From: Flavobacteriaceae bacterium
GTDB lineage: Bacteria; Bacteroidota; Bacteroidia; Flavobacteriales; Flavobacteriaceae
DNA length: 64,000 nt
Direction of reading: 5' to 3'
Assembly: GCA_009926065.1 (NCBI GenBank)
Contig: RFPP01000003.1
Span: forward strand, 1 to 64,000
Position 1 is the stretch's first letter. Every line of letters begins with the position of its first letter. This document shows, one piece after another, positions 51,324 through 62,158 of this stretch. The translations under genes were made by a program, and so were the position numbers. Under the pieces are notes generated by a model. That model made no database searches, was not told the DNA's origin, and saw only the letters and a list, made by a program, of their open reading frames with translations.

Positions 51324-52046
51324 TTACCTTCTAAATTCACTTAAAATAATTGCGGTTGCCGAAGCTACATTCAAGCTTTCGGTGAGTTGCAAATTTCCAA
51401 ATCGAGGAATTGTCAATCTATTTTTAATGCTATTTTCAATTTCTGGAGAAATTCCATTGGCTTCATTTCCCATAACTACAATCGCCTCATTCGGAAGATT
51501 CTTCTTATAAACATTGGATCCATCCATAAAAGTACCAAAAATAGGTAAGGAAGAATTTTGTAGAAATAATTTCAAATTCACATAACTCACATTAACTCTT
51601 GAAATGGAACCCATAGTCGCTTGAACTACTTTTGGATTGTACAAATCTACGGTTTGCTCCGAGCAAATTACTTGAGAAATACCAAACCAATCACATAATC
51701 TTAATATGGTTCCTAGATTTCCAGGGTCGCGAATATCGTCTAAAGCTAAAATTATTCCTTTTTCAATTATTGGAGTTGCGACTGGTATTTTAAAAACTGC
51801 CAAACAGTTATTTGGAGTTGATAATGCACTCATTTTCTTTAAATCGGATTCAGTTACAATTGATTTTAATGTTGGATTAACCTCATCAAATAAAGGTTCA
51901 GTGCAATACAAATGTTCTAATATAAAGTTGGATTTCAACAATTCCTGAATTACTTTTACACCTTCAGCAATGAATAATTGATTTGCAATTCTATTTTTTT
52001 TTAAATGCAAACTCGATATAAACTTTATTTGGTTTTTACTAACCAT
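51324..52046 (-). CDS. TrmH/SpoU family RNA 2'-O-methyltransferase
   Basis: Start reassigned to ATG at 52046 (MVSKNQIKFISSLHLKKNR); LALDDIRDPGNLGTILRLCDWFGI, VVMGNEANGIS, LTESLNVASATAIIL. Confidence 0.93.
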   Translation of the reverse strand: MVSKNQIKFISSLHLKKNRIANQLFIAEGVKVIQELLKSNFILEHLYCTEPLFDEVNPTLKSIVTESDLKKMSALSTPNNCLAVFKIPVATPIIEKGIILALDDIRDPGNLGTILRLCDWFGISQVICSEQTVDLYNPKVVQATMGSISRVNVSYVNLKLFLQNSSLPIFGTFMDGSNVYKKNLPNEAIVVMGNEANGISPEIENSIKNRLTIPRFGNLQLTESLNVASATAIILSEFRR

Positions 52047-52083
52047 AGAAATAATGTACTTTTGAATTAAATATTTCACATTC

Positions 52084-54639
52084 TTGAGAAACCTGACTAC
52101 AAAAATATCATTATTTATTCTAATTGCAGTAATTATCTCTGCTTGTAATTCTTTGCGAAGAGTTCCTAACGGGAAAATGCTATTAACTAAAAATGAAATT
52201 TTAATTGATGGAAAAAAAGAAAGTAATGAGGAATTAACCAATCAATTGTATCAAAAACCAAATAGCTCATTGCTAGGTTATCGCTTGAGGTTGAACATTT
52301 TTAACTTGGCATCACCAAATCCAGATTCTATTTATAAGTCAAAATTTATTAAAAATCCTGAAAAATACAATGCGATGGCTAAATGGTTATCGAAAAAACA
52401 AGTAGATCGTTTGGGTAAATCCTTTTATTATTCTGGAATACATAATTTTTTAAAAAAAACCGGAGAAGCGCCTGTAATTTTAGATCCCAAAAGTACCGAT
52501 CGTTCCCTTTCAAGATTAGAGTCCTACTATTTTGACAAAGGATATTTCAATTTAAAAGGAAAGTATAACATTGATAGTATTAGTAGTAAAAAAGTTATTG
52601 TAAAATACAATATTACCAAGGGGAAACCATTTATATTAGACACTATAAATATCAATATTAAAACTCCTATTTTGGATTCGTTGTACAAAACAAATAAAGA
52701 GTTTGCATTTTTAAAATCGGGAAAACAATACAATAAATTAGATTTTGATGCAGAAAGAAATAGAATAACAACCCATTTTAGAAATAATGGTGCATACTAT
52801 TTTCAACAAAATTATATTAATTATTCTATAGATACATTAAATTCAAAAAGTAAAGCTAATATCGATTTGAATATTGAAAATCAATCAATTAGAGTTGGTG
52901 ATTCTACCAAAATAATTCCTTTCAAATTGTATAAAATCAGTGATGTAAACATTTACACTGACAACCTGACCTCTAAAACGAATACAAAAATTTTAGACAG
53001 TATTTCATATAATAATTTTAATTTACTGAGTGTAAATAAATTAAAATACAAACCAAAAGCAATCACAGATGCTGTTTTTATATCCAAAGGAAGTACTTTT
53101 TCAGATATTAATACAACATTAACTTCGAGGTCTTTAGGTGGGTTAAGGGTTTTTAATTATCCATTAATTCAATATGTAGTTAATCCAAAAGATGAAAATT
53201 CATTAATTACAAATATTTATTTATCACCTAGACCCAAATTAAGTTTCGGTTACAACTTTGACTTAACCCATTCAACAATTCAAGATATTGGAATAACTGC
53301 AAGCACGGCAGTTTCAATTAGAAATATTTTTCGAGGTGCCGAAACACTAGAGCTATCTGCTAGAGGAAATATAGGTTCTTCAAAAGAAGTAGCAAAAATA
53401 AATAATAGTTTTTTCAATGTTTCAGAATATGGTTTTGATATCAAACTGCATTTACCTAGAGTATTTTTTCCTATTAAAACAGATAAAATAATTCCAAAAA
53501 CAATGTTGCCCTCTACCAGTATAGCCGTAGGTTATATTAAACAAGAGAATATCGGTTTAGATAAACAAAATTTCACTAGCTCTATAAATTATAATTGGAA
53601 TCCCAGAGAAAGTGTAAAAGCTAGGTTAGAGTTATTGAACATTCAATTTGTTAAAAATGTAAATACAAGTAATTACTTTAATATTTACAAATCTTCTTAT
53701 TACGTTTTAAATTCGATAGCTCAAAATCCAAACTATAGTGTCAATCCAAATTATTTTAATAGTAATCAAGAATTGATAATTGAATCAGGAACAAACGGAT
53801 TTACAAATGATGTATTAGGATCAAATCCAACCGTTATTCCTTCTGCAGAAGATTACAAGACTATTCGTAGTATTGAAGAAAGGAGAAGAAGATTAACAGA
53901 AAATGATTTAATAGTATCTACAAGTTATAATTACTCAGAAAATACTAAAAAAGATCAAAATGATAACGATTTTATGATTTTTAGAGGAAAAATTGAATCG
54001 GCAGGGAACTTATTATCATTACTTACTAGAGCATCAAAACAAATAAATAATCAAGAAAGTACAACAAAGTTTTTTGAAGTTGAGTACTCTCAATATTTTA
54101 AAGTAGAAGGTGAATTTATAAAATTGTGGGATTTACATAGAAAGAGAATATTAGCCATTCGATCATTTGCTGGTGTTGCTATTCCTTATGGTAATTCGAA
54201 CAATATACCTTTTTCAAGAAGTTATTTTGCAGGAGGAACCAATGATAACAGAGCCTGGCAATCATATGGTTTAGGTCCCGGTGCAAGTGGCGGAATAAAT
54301 GATTTTAATGAGGCAAACTTAAAATTAGCCATTAGTGCTGAACTTCGATTTAATATATTTGGTCAATTAAACGGAGCCCTATTTGTGGATGCGGGTAATA
54401 TTTGGAATGTACTTGATAATGTTGAAGATGAAAAATTTGTATTTAAAAACTTAAACTCATTAAAAAACAGTGCCATTGGTTCTGGAATCGGGTTTAGATA
54501 TGATTTTAATTTTTTTATTGTTCGAATGGATTTAGGATTTAAAACCTATAATCCTTCAGAAGTTGAAGGTAGAAAATGGTTTAAAGATTATAATTTAGAA
54601 AAATCTGTAATAAATATTGGAATTAATTATCCATTCTAA
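52084..54639 (+). CDS. BamA/TamA-family outer membrane lipoprotein (TamL-like)
   Basis: 851 aa; lipobox ISACNSLRRVPNGKMLLTKNEI; POTRA-like region; C-terminal Omp85 barrel (RSYFAGGTNDNRAW, VINIGINYPF); TTG start. Confidence 0.9.
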   Translation: MRNLTTKISLFILIAVIISACNSLRRVPNGKMLLTKNEILIDGKKESNEELTNQLYQKPNSSLLGYRLRLNIFNLASPNPDSIYKSKFIKNPEKYNAMAKWLSKKQVDRLGKSFYYSGIHNFLKKTGEAPVILDPKSTDRSLSRLESYYFDKGYFNLKGKYNIDSISSKKVIVKYNITKGKPFILDTININIKTPILDSLYKTNKEFAFLKSGKQYNKLDFDAERNRITTHFRNNGAYYFQQNYINYSIDTLNSKSKANIDLNIENQSIRVGDSTKIIPFKLYKISDVNIYTDNLTSKTNTKILDSISYNNFNLLSVNKLKYKPKAITDAVFISKGSTFSDINTTLTSRSLGGLRVFNYPLIQYVVNPKDENSLITNIYLSPRPKLSFGYNFDLTHSTIQDIGITASTAVSIRNIFRGAETLELSARGNIGSSKEVAKINNSFFNVSEYGFDIKLHLPRVFFPIKTDKIIPKTMLPSTSIAVGYIKQENIGLDKQNFTSSINYNWNPRESVKARLELLNIQFVKNVNTSNYFNIYKSSYYVLNSIAQNPNYSVNPNYFNSNQELIIESGTNGFTNDVLGSNPTVIPSAEDYKTIRSIEERRRRLTENDLIVSTSYNYSENTKKDQNDNDFMIFRGKIESAGNLLSLLTRASKQINNQESTTKFFEVEYSQYFKVEGEFIKLWDLHRKRILAIRSFAGVAIPYGNSNNIPFSRSYFAGGTNDNRAWQSYGLGPGASGGINDFNEANLKLAISAELRFNIFGQLNGALFVDAGNIWNVLDNVEDEKFVFKNLNSLKNSAIGSGIGFRYDFNFFIVRMDLGFKTYNPSEVEGRKWFKDYNLEKSVINIGINYPF

Positions 54640-54691
54640 TTTTATAAATTATTAATTTTGCTAGCTAATAAATATTAAAAACAACACATAA

Positions 54692-55759
54692 ATGTCACAC
54701 AACATCAAAGCTGGAGTTGCAACTGGCGATTCAGTCCAAGCGATTTTTAGCTATGCAAAAGAAAAAGGATTTGCACTTCCTGCAATAAATGTAACTAGTT
54801 CAAGTACGATTAATGGAGTTTTAGAAACAGCATCCAAATTAAACGCCCCTGTAATTATTCAATTTTCAAATGGAGGTTGTATTTTTAATGCCGGTAAAGG
54901 ATTATCAAACAATAATGAAAAAGCAGCAATTTTAGGAGGAATCGCTGGTGCAAAACATGTACATACATTAGCAGAAGCATACGGAGCAACTGTAATTCTC
55001 CATACTGATCATTGTGCAAAAAAATTATTACCCTGGATTGATGGATTATTAGATGCAAGTGAAGCTCATTTTGCTGCGACTGGAAAACCACTTTATAGTT
55101 CTCATATGATTGATTTATCAGAAGAACCAATTGAGGAAAATATTGAAATTTGCAAAACTTATTTAGCTAGAATGAGCAAAATGGGTATGACATTAGAAAT
55201 AGAACTTGGAATTACCGGTGGTGAAGAAGATGGAGTCGATAATTCTGATGTTGATAGTTCAAAATTATACACTCAGCCTTCAGAAGTTGCATATGCTTAT
55301 GAGGAACTATTGAAAGTTAGTCCGAGATTTACTATAGCAGCTTCTTTCGGTAATGTTCATGGAGTATACAAACCAGGAAATGTAAAATTAACTCCTAAGA
55401 TTTTGAAAAATTCTCAAGATTTTGTCCAGCAAAAATTCAATACCGGAAATAATCCAGTCGATTTTGTATTTCATGGAGGCTCAGGATCAAGTATTGAAGA
55501 AATTCGCGAAGCAATTGAATATGGAGTTGTGAAAATGAATTTAGATACCGATTTACAATTTGCTTATACAGAGGGGATTCGAAATTATATGATTAATAAT
55601 ATTGACTATTTGAAAACTCAAATTGGAAACCCAGAGGGACCTGATCAACCAAATAAAAAATATTATGATCCCAGAAAATGGGTTCGTGAGGGTGAAATTA
55701 CATTCAACTCGAGATTAGAACAAGCATTTAAAGATTTAAATAACGTGAACACTTTATAG
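54692..55759 (+). CDS. fbaA: Class II fructose-bisphosphate aldolase
   Basis: 355 aa; ILHTDHCAKK, GVVKMNLDTDLQFA, VFHGGSGSS. Confidence 0.97.
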   Translation: MSHNIKAGVATGDSVQAIFSYAKEKGFALPAINVTSSSTINGVLETASKLNAPVIIQFSNGGCIFNAGKGLSNNNEKAAILGGIAGAKHVHTLAEAYGATVILHTDHCAKKLLPWIDGLLDASEAHFAATGKPLYSSHMIDLSEEPIEENIEICKTYLARMSKMGMTLEIELGITGGEEDGVDNSDVDSSKLYTQPSEVAYAYEELLKVSPRFTIAASFGNVHGVYKPGNVKLTPKILKNSQDFVQQKFNTGNNPVDFVFHGGSGSSIEEIREAIEYGVVKMNLDTDLQFAYTEGIRNYMINNIDYLKTQIGNPEGPDQPNKKYYDPRKWVREGEITFNSRLEQAFKDLNNVNTL

Positions 55760-55829
55760 TTGATATTTGATGGATGTTAGTTGTCGGTTCAATCCGAATA
55801 CCAACAACCATCAACCATTAACCATTAAC
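55758..55829. repeat. Heptad element E between fbaA and accD
   Basis: AGTTGAT ATTTGAT GGATGTT AGTTGTC GGTT ... ACCAACA ACCATCA ACCATTA ACCATTA; inverted arms around TCAATCCGAAT. Confidence 0.85.
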
Positions 55830-55843
55830 AAAAAACATAAATT

Positions 55844-56698
55844 ATGTCTTGGTTTAAAAGAACAGAAAAAGGAATTACTACACCCACTGAGAACAAGAAA
55901 GATGTTCCAAAAGGACTGTGGTATAAAACTCCCACAGGAAAAATTATTGATGCCGAAGAATTAGCAAGAAATCTATGGGTAAGCCCTGAAGATGGATTTC
56001 ATGTAAGAATTGGTAGTAAGGAATATTTTGAAATATTATTTGATAATAATGAATTCAAAGAATTAGATTCAAAAATGACATCGAAAGATCCTTTGAATTT
56101 CGTGGATACTAAGAAATATTCTGAGCGACTAAAAGACGCTATGGAAAAAACCAAATTGAAAGATGCCGTTCGAACAGGTGTTGGAAAATCTAAAGGAAAT
56201 GATTTGGTGGTTTGTTGTATGGATTTTGCCTTTATTGGTGGATCTATGGGAGCCGTTGTAGGTGAAAAAATAGCCCGTGGAATTGATTATTCAATCAAAA
56301 ATAAAATTCCATTTGTAATGATTTCAAAATCTGGAGGGGCAAGAATGATGGAAGCTGCCTATTCTTTAATGCAATTGGCAAAAACATCGGCAAAATTAGC
56401 CCAATTGGCCGAAGCTGGAATACCTTATATTTCATTGTGCACCGATCCTACTACGGGAGGAACAACCGCTTCTTACGCTATGTTGGGTGATATTAATATT
56501 TCTGAGCCAGGTGCTTTAATCGGATTTGCGGGACCAAGAGTAGTGAGAGATACAACCGGTAAAGATTTGCCTGAAGGATTTCAAACTGCAGAATTCTTAT
56601 TAGAACATGGTTTCTTAGATTTTATTGTTCCAAGAAAAGAATTAAAAGACAAAATTAATTTATATATAGATTTGATTTTAAATCAAGAAATAAGATAA
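55844..56698 (+). CDS. accD: Acetyl-CoA carboxylase carboxyltransferase beta subunit
   Basis: 284 aa; [50 protein letters not shown]. Confidence 0.96.
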   Translation: MSWFKRTEKGITTPTENKKDVPKGLWYKTPTGKIIDAEELARNLWVSPEDGFHVRIGSKEYFEILFDNNEFKELDSKMTSKDPLNFVDTKKYSERLKDAMEKTKLKDAVRTGVGKSKGNDLVVCCMDFAFIGGSMGAVVGEKIARGIDYSIKNKIPFVMISKSGGARMMEAAYSLMQLAKTSAKLAQLAEAGIPYISLCTDPTTGGTTASYAMLGDINISEPGALIGFAGPRVVRDTTGKDLPEGFQTAEFLLEHGFLDFIVPRKELKDKINLYIDLILNQEIR

Positions 56699-56707
56699 TA
56701 AATAGGT

Positions 56708-56745
56708 AAAAAAAACTCAAAGCTAAGCTTTGAGTTTTTTTTTAT
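56708..56745. terminator. Bidirectional terminator between accD and ABC permease
   Basis: AAAAAAAACTCAAAGCTAAGCTTTGAGTTTTTTTTT. Confidence 0.85.
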
Positions 56746-56754
56746 TTACACTAT

Positions 56755-58005
56755 TTACATTCCCGTTCTAATCGCTTCTACAGGATCTAATTTTGAGGCA
56801 GAAATGGCGGGTAATATTCCAGACATCAGTCCGATTACCGCTGCCAAACCTGTTCCTAAAAGTATATTTCCAATCCCTAATACAAAATCAAAATCTAGGA
56901 CATTGGTTAGAATTATAGAAATAATCCAAACTAATATCAGTCCGATTAAACCTCCAATTACTGAGAGAATTACTGCTTCAAATAAAAATTGGAATAAAAT
57001 AAAACGATTTTTTGCTCCCAATGATTTCTGAATACCTATTAGATTAGTTCGTTCTTTTACAGAAACAAACATAATATTGGCAATACCAAATCCTCCAACA
57101 AGCAATGAAAAACCACTTATTATCCAACCAACCACGTTCATTTTCGAAATAATGCCATCTAATAAATCGGTGAATCCTGACAATACATTGATAAAAAAAT
57201 TGTCTATTTCACCCGTCTTCATTCCACGATAATTTCTTAATTTTTGAGTTAATTCGGCTTTATAAGCTTCCATATCAATCCCTTTTTCCGGTTTAATTAC
57301 GATTACTGGAGTCATTGAATCGTTGTTATCCCCGTATAATCTTCTTAGAAAATTAACCGGAATATAAACTGAAGTATCGTCACTTTCGCCAAAAATCCCT
57401 TCACCTTGTTTTTTCAAAACACCTATAACAGTGAATTTTTGTCCGTACATTCTAATATTTTTCCCAATTGGATCAGTGCCTTCAAAAAGACCTTGAGCAA
57501 CTTCATTTCCCAATACAATTAACGCAGCTCCAGAATTCGCCTCCGCTTCATTGTAAAATCGACCTTCTTGAAATTCTAAACCTTGAATATCTATTATTTC
57601 ATGAGAAACTGGAAAAACGTTTACATCACTAACAATGTTGGCTTCATATTTTATCGATTGTCTAGAGGTAAACATTTGATAACACATTTCCTTAGTATTG
57701 TTCATCGAAGCTTTTAAATACTCATATTCGTCGTATTTTACATTTGGAAACTGTTCCCGTTTCCATTGAGGTATTTCTGAAGGTCCAAAAGAAAACCGCA
57801 TCAAATAAACAGTATTTTTATCTAAAGTGCTTAAATCTTTTTTAATTTTTCTGTCCAATGAATCTACAGCTGCTAAAACTGCAATTATGGAAAAAATACC
57901 AATAGTTACCCCTAATAATGATAGTAAAGTTCGCAATTTATTGTTTCTCAATGCATTGATTGCAAAACTGAAACTCTCTTTTAATAATCTAAAATAGACA
58001 ATCAT
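56755..58005 (-). CDS. ABC transporter permease (MacB/FtsX-like)
   Basis: 416 aa; NALRNNKLRTLLSLLGVTIGIFSIIAVLA, C-terminal GLMSGILPAISASKLDPVEAIRTGM. Confidence 0.92.
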   Translation of the reverse strand: MIVYFRLLKESFSFAINALRNNKLRTLLSLLGVTIGIFSIIAVLAAVDSLDRKIKKDLSTLDKNTVYLMRFSFGPSEIPQWKREQFPNVKYDEYEYLKASMNNTKEMCYQMFTSRQSIKYEANIVSDVNVFPVSHEIIDIQGLEFQEGRFYNEAEANSGAALIVLGNEVAQGLFEGTDPIGKNIRMYGQKFTVIGVLKKQGEGIFGESDDTSVYIPVNFLRRLYGDNNDSMTPVIVIKPEKGIDMEAYKAELTQKLRNYRGMKTGEIDNFFINVLSGFTDLLDGIISKMNVVGWIISGFSLLVGGFGIANIMFVSVKERTNLIGIQKSLGAKNRFILFQFLFEAVILSVIGGLIGLILVWIISIILTNVLDFDFVLGIGNILLGTGLAAVIGLMSGILPAISASKLDPVEAIRTGM

Positions 58006-58210
58006 GGCTTTAATTTAGTAGTGTAAAATTCAATATTATTTTGTGAATAACCTAATGAAATTAGGTATAAAAATAAAATAAATAAATGAAGAAAAACAAG
58101 TACAACTATTTATTTAAAAAAAATGAAATAAGTTGTTGTTTTCTAGTCACCAAATTATAATTAAATCTAATAAAATAACTATTTTTGGACTTTTAAATCT
58201 AACTACAACA

Positions 58211-59737
58211 ATGAACACTACAAAAAAAATCCAATCAGCTTTAATTTCAGTTTTTTCAAAAGACGGATTAGAACCAATTGTGAGAAAATTACACGAACAA
58301 AAAGTTACATTTTACTCTACTGGAGGGACAGAAGATTTTATTAAAAACCTCGGAATTCCTGTTGTTCCAGTTGAGGACATTACTTCTTATCCTTCCATTT
58401 TAGGGGGACGCGTAAAAACACTACACCCCAAAATTTTTGGTGGAATTTTAAACCGTCAAGACAATGAAATAGATGTTCAACAAATGATTGAATATCAAAT
58501 TCCTCAAATTGATTTAGTGATTGTAGACTTGTATCCGTTTGAAAAAACAGTAGCTTCGGGGGCTTCAGAGGCTGAGAGTATTGAGAAAATAGACATTGGT
58601 GGAATTTCATTAATTCGAGCTGCAGCAAAGAATTTTAAAGATACTGTAATAGTAGCTTCAGTAAATGAATACAGTTCACTTTTAGATATAATTAAAGCAA
58701 ATAATGGTGAAACAACATTAGAAGATAGAAAATTATTTGCCACCAAGGCATTTCATATTTCTTCAAATTATGATACCGCAATATTTAATTATTTCAATAC
58801 CGATGAAACCTATTATAAACAGAGTATTGCCAACGGACAAATTTTAAGATACGGCGAAAACCCACATCAAAAGGGATATTTCTTTGGTGATTTTGATGCT
58901 ATGTTTACCAAATTACACGGTAAAGAATTATCTTACAATAATTTATTAGATGTTGATGCTGCTGTAAATTTGATATTAGAATTTAAAGATGAGGATCCGA
59001 CATTTGCTATCCTAAAACACAATAATGCTTGTGGTTTAGCAACTAGAAAGTCGATGAAAGACGCTTATTTATCGGCATTAGCCTGTGATCCAACATCTGC
59101 TTTTGGAGGTGTATTAATTGCGAATGATAAAATTGATGTTGCTACTGCAAAAGAAATAAATTCGTTGTTTTGTGAAGTAGTAATAGCGCCAAGTTATGAC
59201 CAAGAAGCAATAACTATTTTAGAAGAAAAGAAAAACAGAATAATTTTAGTTCAAAATCAAGCTGAATTGCCAAAAACACAAGTAAGAACTTGTTTAAACG
59301 GACTTTTAGTTCAAGATAGAAATAATATAACCGATTCAAAGTCAGATTTAAAAACGGTGACTATAGTAGAACCAACTTTACAAGAAATTGAAGATTTAAT
59401 TTTTGCTTCAAAAATTTGTAAAAACACAAAATCAAATACTATTGTTTTTGCAAAAAACAAAACTTTAATTTCTTCGGGCACAGGTCAAACTTCCAGAGTA
59501 GACGCTTTAAAACAAGCCATTGATAAGGCCATTGCATTTGAATTTGATTTGAAGGGAGCAGTAATGGCTAGTGATGCTTTTTTTCCTTTTCCAGATTGTG
59601 TAGAAATAGCAAATCATGCCGGAATAACAGCGGTAATTCAACCAGGTGGTTCAATAAAGGATGAATTAAGTGTCAATTATTGCAATGAAAATAAAATTGC
59701 AATGGTATTTACAGGAACACGTCATTTTAAACATTAA
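58211..59737 (+). CDS. purH: Bifunctional AICAR formyltransferase/IMP cyclohydrolase
   Basis: MNTTKKIQSALISVFSKDGLEPI; GGRVKTLHPKIFGGIL, RYGENPHQKGYFFG; start at ATG 58211. Confidence 0.97.
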   Translation: MNTTKKIQSALISVFSKDGLEPIVRKLHEQKVTFYSTGGTEDFIKNLGIPVVPVEDITSYPSILGGRVKTLHPKIFGGILNRQDNEIDVQQMIEYQIPQIDLVIVDLYPFEKTVASGASEAESIEKIDIGGISLIRAAAKNFKDTVIVASVNEYSSLLDIIKANNGETTLEDRKLFATKAFHISSNYDTAIFNYFNTDETYYKQSIANGQILRYGENPHQKGYFFGDFDAMFTKLHGKELSYNNLLDVDAAVNLILEFKDEDPTFAILKHNNACGLATRKSMKDAYLSALACDPTSAFGGVLIANDKIDVATAKEINSLFCEVVIAPSYDQEAITILEEKKNRIILVQNQAELPKTQVRTCLNGLLVQDRNNITDSKSDLKTVTIVEPTLQEIEDLIFASKICKNTKSNTIVFAKNKTLISSGTGQTSRVDALKQAIDKAIAFEFDLKGAVMASDAFFPFPDCVEIANHAGITAVIQPGGSIKDELSVNYCNENKIAMVFTGTRHFKH

Positions 59738-59793
59738 TTTGTTTAACTTTGTAAATAATTTTATTTTAATTTAACTAAACCCTTAACTGTCAT

Positions 59794-60822
59794 ATGGGAT
59801 TTTTTGATTTCATGACCGAGGATATCGCTATCGACCTTGGTACCGCAAACACTTTAATCATTCATAATGGGAAAGTTGTAATTGATTCGCCATCTATTGT
59901 TGCTCGTGATAGAATTACGGGGAAAATTATTGCTGTTGGTAAAGAGGCAAATTTGATGCAAGGTAAAACCCATGAAAACATCAAAACAATTCGACCTTTA
60001 AAGGATGGTGTTATTGCAGATTTTGACGCATCTGAAAAAATGATCAGTATGTTTATCAAAAGTATTCCTGCTTTGAAAAAAAGAATGTTTACACCCGCTC
60101 TTCGGATGGTTGTATGTATACCTTCTGGTATTACTGAGGTTGAAATGCGTGCCGTTAAAGAATCATGTGAAAGAGTGAATGGAAAAGAGGTGTATTTAAT
60201 TCATGAACCAATGGCTGCGGCAATTGGAATTGGAATTGATATTATGCAACCTAAAGGTAACATGATTGTTGATATCGGAGGTGGAACAACAGAAATTGCA
60301 GTTATTGCACTTGGAGGAATTGTTTGCGATAAATCAGTAAAAATTGCCGGTGATGTTTTTACTAATGACATCATCTATTATATGCGTACACAACACAACT
60401 TATTTGTTGGAGAAAGTACAGCTGAAAAAATTAAAATCGAAATTGGGGCAGCTATTGAGGACTTAGAAACTCCACCAGATGAATATTCTGTTCAAGGACG
60501 AGATTTATTGACTGGAAAACCAAAACAGATAATTGTTTCTTATAGAGAAATTGCAAAAGCATTAGATAAATCTATTCAGAGAATTGAAGATGCTGTAATG
60601 GAGACTCTTTCTCAAACACCACCTGAATTAGCAGCTGACATTTACAACACTGGTATCTATTTAGCCGGTGGTGGGTCAATGTTAAGAGGTTTAGATAAAA
60701 GAATTTCTCAAAAAACAGATTTACCAGTTTACATAGCCGAAGATCCTTTAAGAGCAGTAGTTCGAGGCACCGGTATGGCATTAAAAGAAATTCCAAGATT
60801 TAGAAGTATTTTAATAAAATAA
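59794..60822 (+). CDS. mreB: Rod shape-determining protein MreB
   Basis: 342 aa; DLGTANTLIIHNGK, GNMIVDIGGGTTEIAVIALGGI. Confidence 0.98.
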   Translation: MGFFDFMTEDIAIDLGTANTLIIHNGKVVIDSPSIVARDRITGKIIAVGKEANLMQGKTHENIKTIRPLKDGVIADFDASEKMISMFIKSIPALKKRMFTPALRMVVCIPSGITEVEMRAVKESCERVNGKEVYLIHEPMAAAIGIGIDIMQPKGNMIVDIGGGTTEIAVIALGGIVCDKSVKIAGDVFTNDIIYYMRTQHNLFVGESTAEKIKIEIGAAIEDLETPPDEYSVQGRDLLTGKPKQIIVSYREIAKALDKSIQRIEDAVMETLSQTPPELAADIYNTGIYLAGGGSMLRGLDKRISQKTDLPVYIAEDPLRAVVRGTGMALKEIPRFRSILIK

Positions 60823-60834
60823 TTGGCATAATAG

Positions 60835-61659
60835 ATGCAGCAAATATTCAATTTTATTTTTAAAAACAGCCATCGATTGCTGTTTTTGCTGCTTTTACTG
60901 ATCTCATTAGTTTTAACTATTCAATCTCATTCTTTTCATAGAAGTAGGGTTATTACATCTGCTAATTTTTTAAGTGGTGGAGTTTACGAGAGAATTAATG
61001 GGTTGAGTGAATATTTAACTCTAAAAAAACAAAACGAAATACTCGCTAATGAAAATGCCCGTTTAAAAAGTCAATTATTTAATATTAAAGATACCACTTT
61101 AATTCCAAGTATAGATAGCATTAATGGGGTTGATAAAGTAAATTTGATTGTTTCAAAAGTGATTCACAATTCATATAATGTATACGAAAATTATATTACA
61201 TTAAAAGGAGGAGCCAAAGATGGGATTAAAACTGATATGGGAGTGATAAACAGTTTAGGAATAATCGGAATTGTGGATAATACTTCGGAGAATTATGCAA
61301 CTGTGGTGAGTATATTGAATAGAAAATCACAAATCAATGCTAAAATTAAAAAAACAAATCACTTTGGGTCCTTAATTTGGGATGGGAAAAACACTGGTTT
61401 TGTTCAATTAATTGATGTGCCAAGACTGGCAGCAATAAGAAAAGGTGATACCATTGTTACTGGTGGTCAATCCGTTATTTTTCCTGAAAATATAAATATT
61501 GGAACAATCGATAAAATATATATTGATGATCAAACTAATTATTACACTTTAAATATTAAATTATTTAACGACATGACTAATTTAGGACATGTATATATAA
61601 TAAAGAGTAAAGATCGAGAGGAAATTATCAACCTTGAAAAAAAGAATAAAAATGAATAG
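60835..61659 (+). CDS. mreC: Rod shape-determining protein MreC
   Basis: 274 aa; downstream of mreB, TM plus coiled coil plus MreC barrel domain. Confidence 0.94.
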   Translation: MQQIFNFIFKNSHRLLFLLLLLISLVLTIQSHSFHRSRVITSANFLSGGVYERINGLSEYLTLKKQNEILANENARLKSQLFNIKDTTLIPSIDSINGVDKVNLIVSKVIHNSYNVYENYITLKGGAKDGIKTDMGVINSLGIIGIVDNTSENYATVVSILNRKSQINAKIKKTNHFGSLIWDGKNTGFVQLIDVPRLAAIRKGDTIVTGGQSVIFPENINIGTIDKIYIDDQTNYYTLNIKLFNDMTNLGHVYIIKSKDREEIINLEKKNKNE

Positions 61660-62158
61660 TGCAGTATTGATGAGCTTAGTTCGGTTTTTCATTTTGCTTA
61701 CTGCGCAAATAATCATATTCAATAATATTGATTTATTCGGTTATATAAATCCATTTCCTTACATTCTTTTCATATTATTATTTCCAGTAAACGGGAATAA
61801 ACAATTGTTAATCATAACAAGTTTTTTATTAGGAATAATAATGGATATTTTTAGCAATTCAGGTGGCGTACATTCGGCATCTTGTTTAATTTTAGCATAT
61901 TCAAGGCCCTATATATTTAAATTTTCATTTGGATTAAGTTACGAATACCAAACAATAAAAATTAATGATTCTTTAACCCCAGAGCGGTTTTCATTTTTAC
62001 TTCTTTCAGTTGTAATTCACCATTTAACCCTTTTTATTTTAGAAGTGTTTCAGTTAAGTTCACTTTGGGATATCCTTCTGAGAACTATAATTGCATCGCT
62101 TTTTACCTTGCTAATATGCATAATATTAATATATATATTTAAGCCAAGCAAACGATGA
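61652..62158 (+). CDS. mreD: Rod shape-determining protein MreD
   Basis: Multi-TM protein; ATG at 61652 overlaps mreC stop. Confidence 0.88.
   Translation: MNSAVLMSLVRFFILLTAQIIIFNNIDLFGYINPFPYILFILLFPVNGNKQLLIITSFLLGIIMDIFSNSGGVHSASCLILAYSRPYIFKFSFGLSYEYQTIKINDSLTPERFSFLLLSVVIHHLTLFILEVFQLSSLWDILLRTIIASLFTLLICIILIYIFKPSKR

Noticed and set aside
51324-52241. Full-length 305-aa version of the TrmH-family ORF
   Set aside because: The first 65 residues precede the conserved start MVSKNQIKFISSL and would overlap the tamL promoter and 5' end; ATG at 52046 is preferred.
55767-55964. 65-aa ORF overlapping the accD start ([25 protein letters not shown]...)
   Set aside because: Its first half is a translation of heptad element E and its second half is an out-of-frame read of accD.
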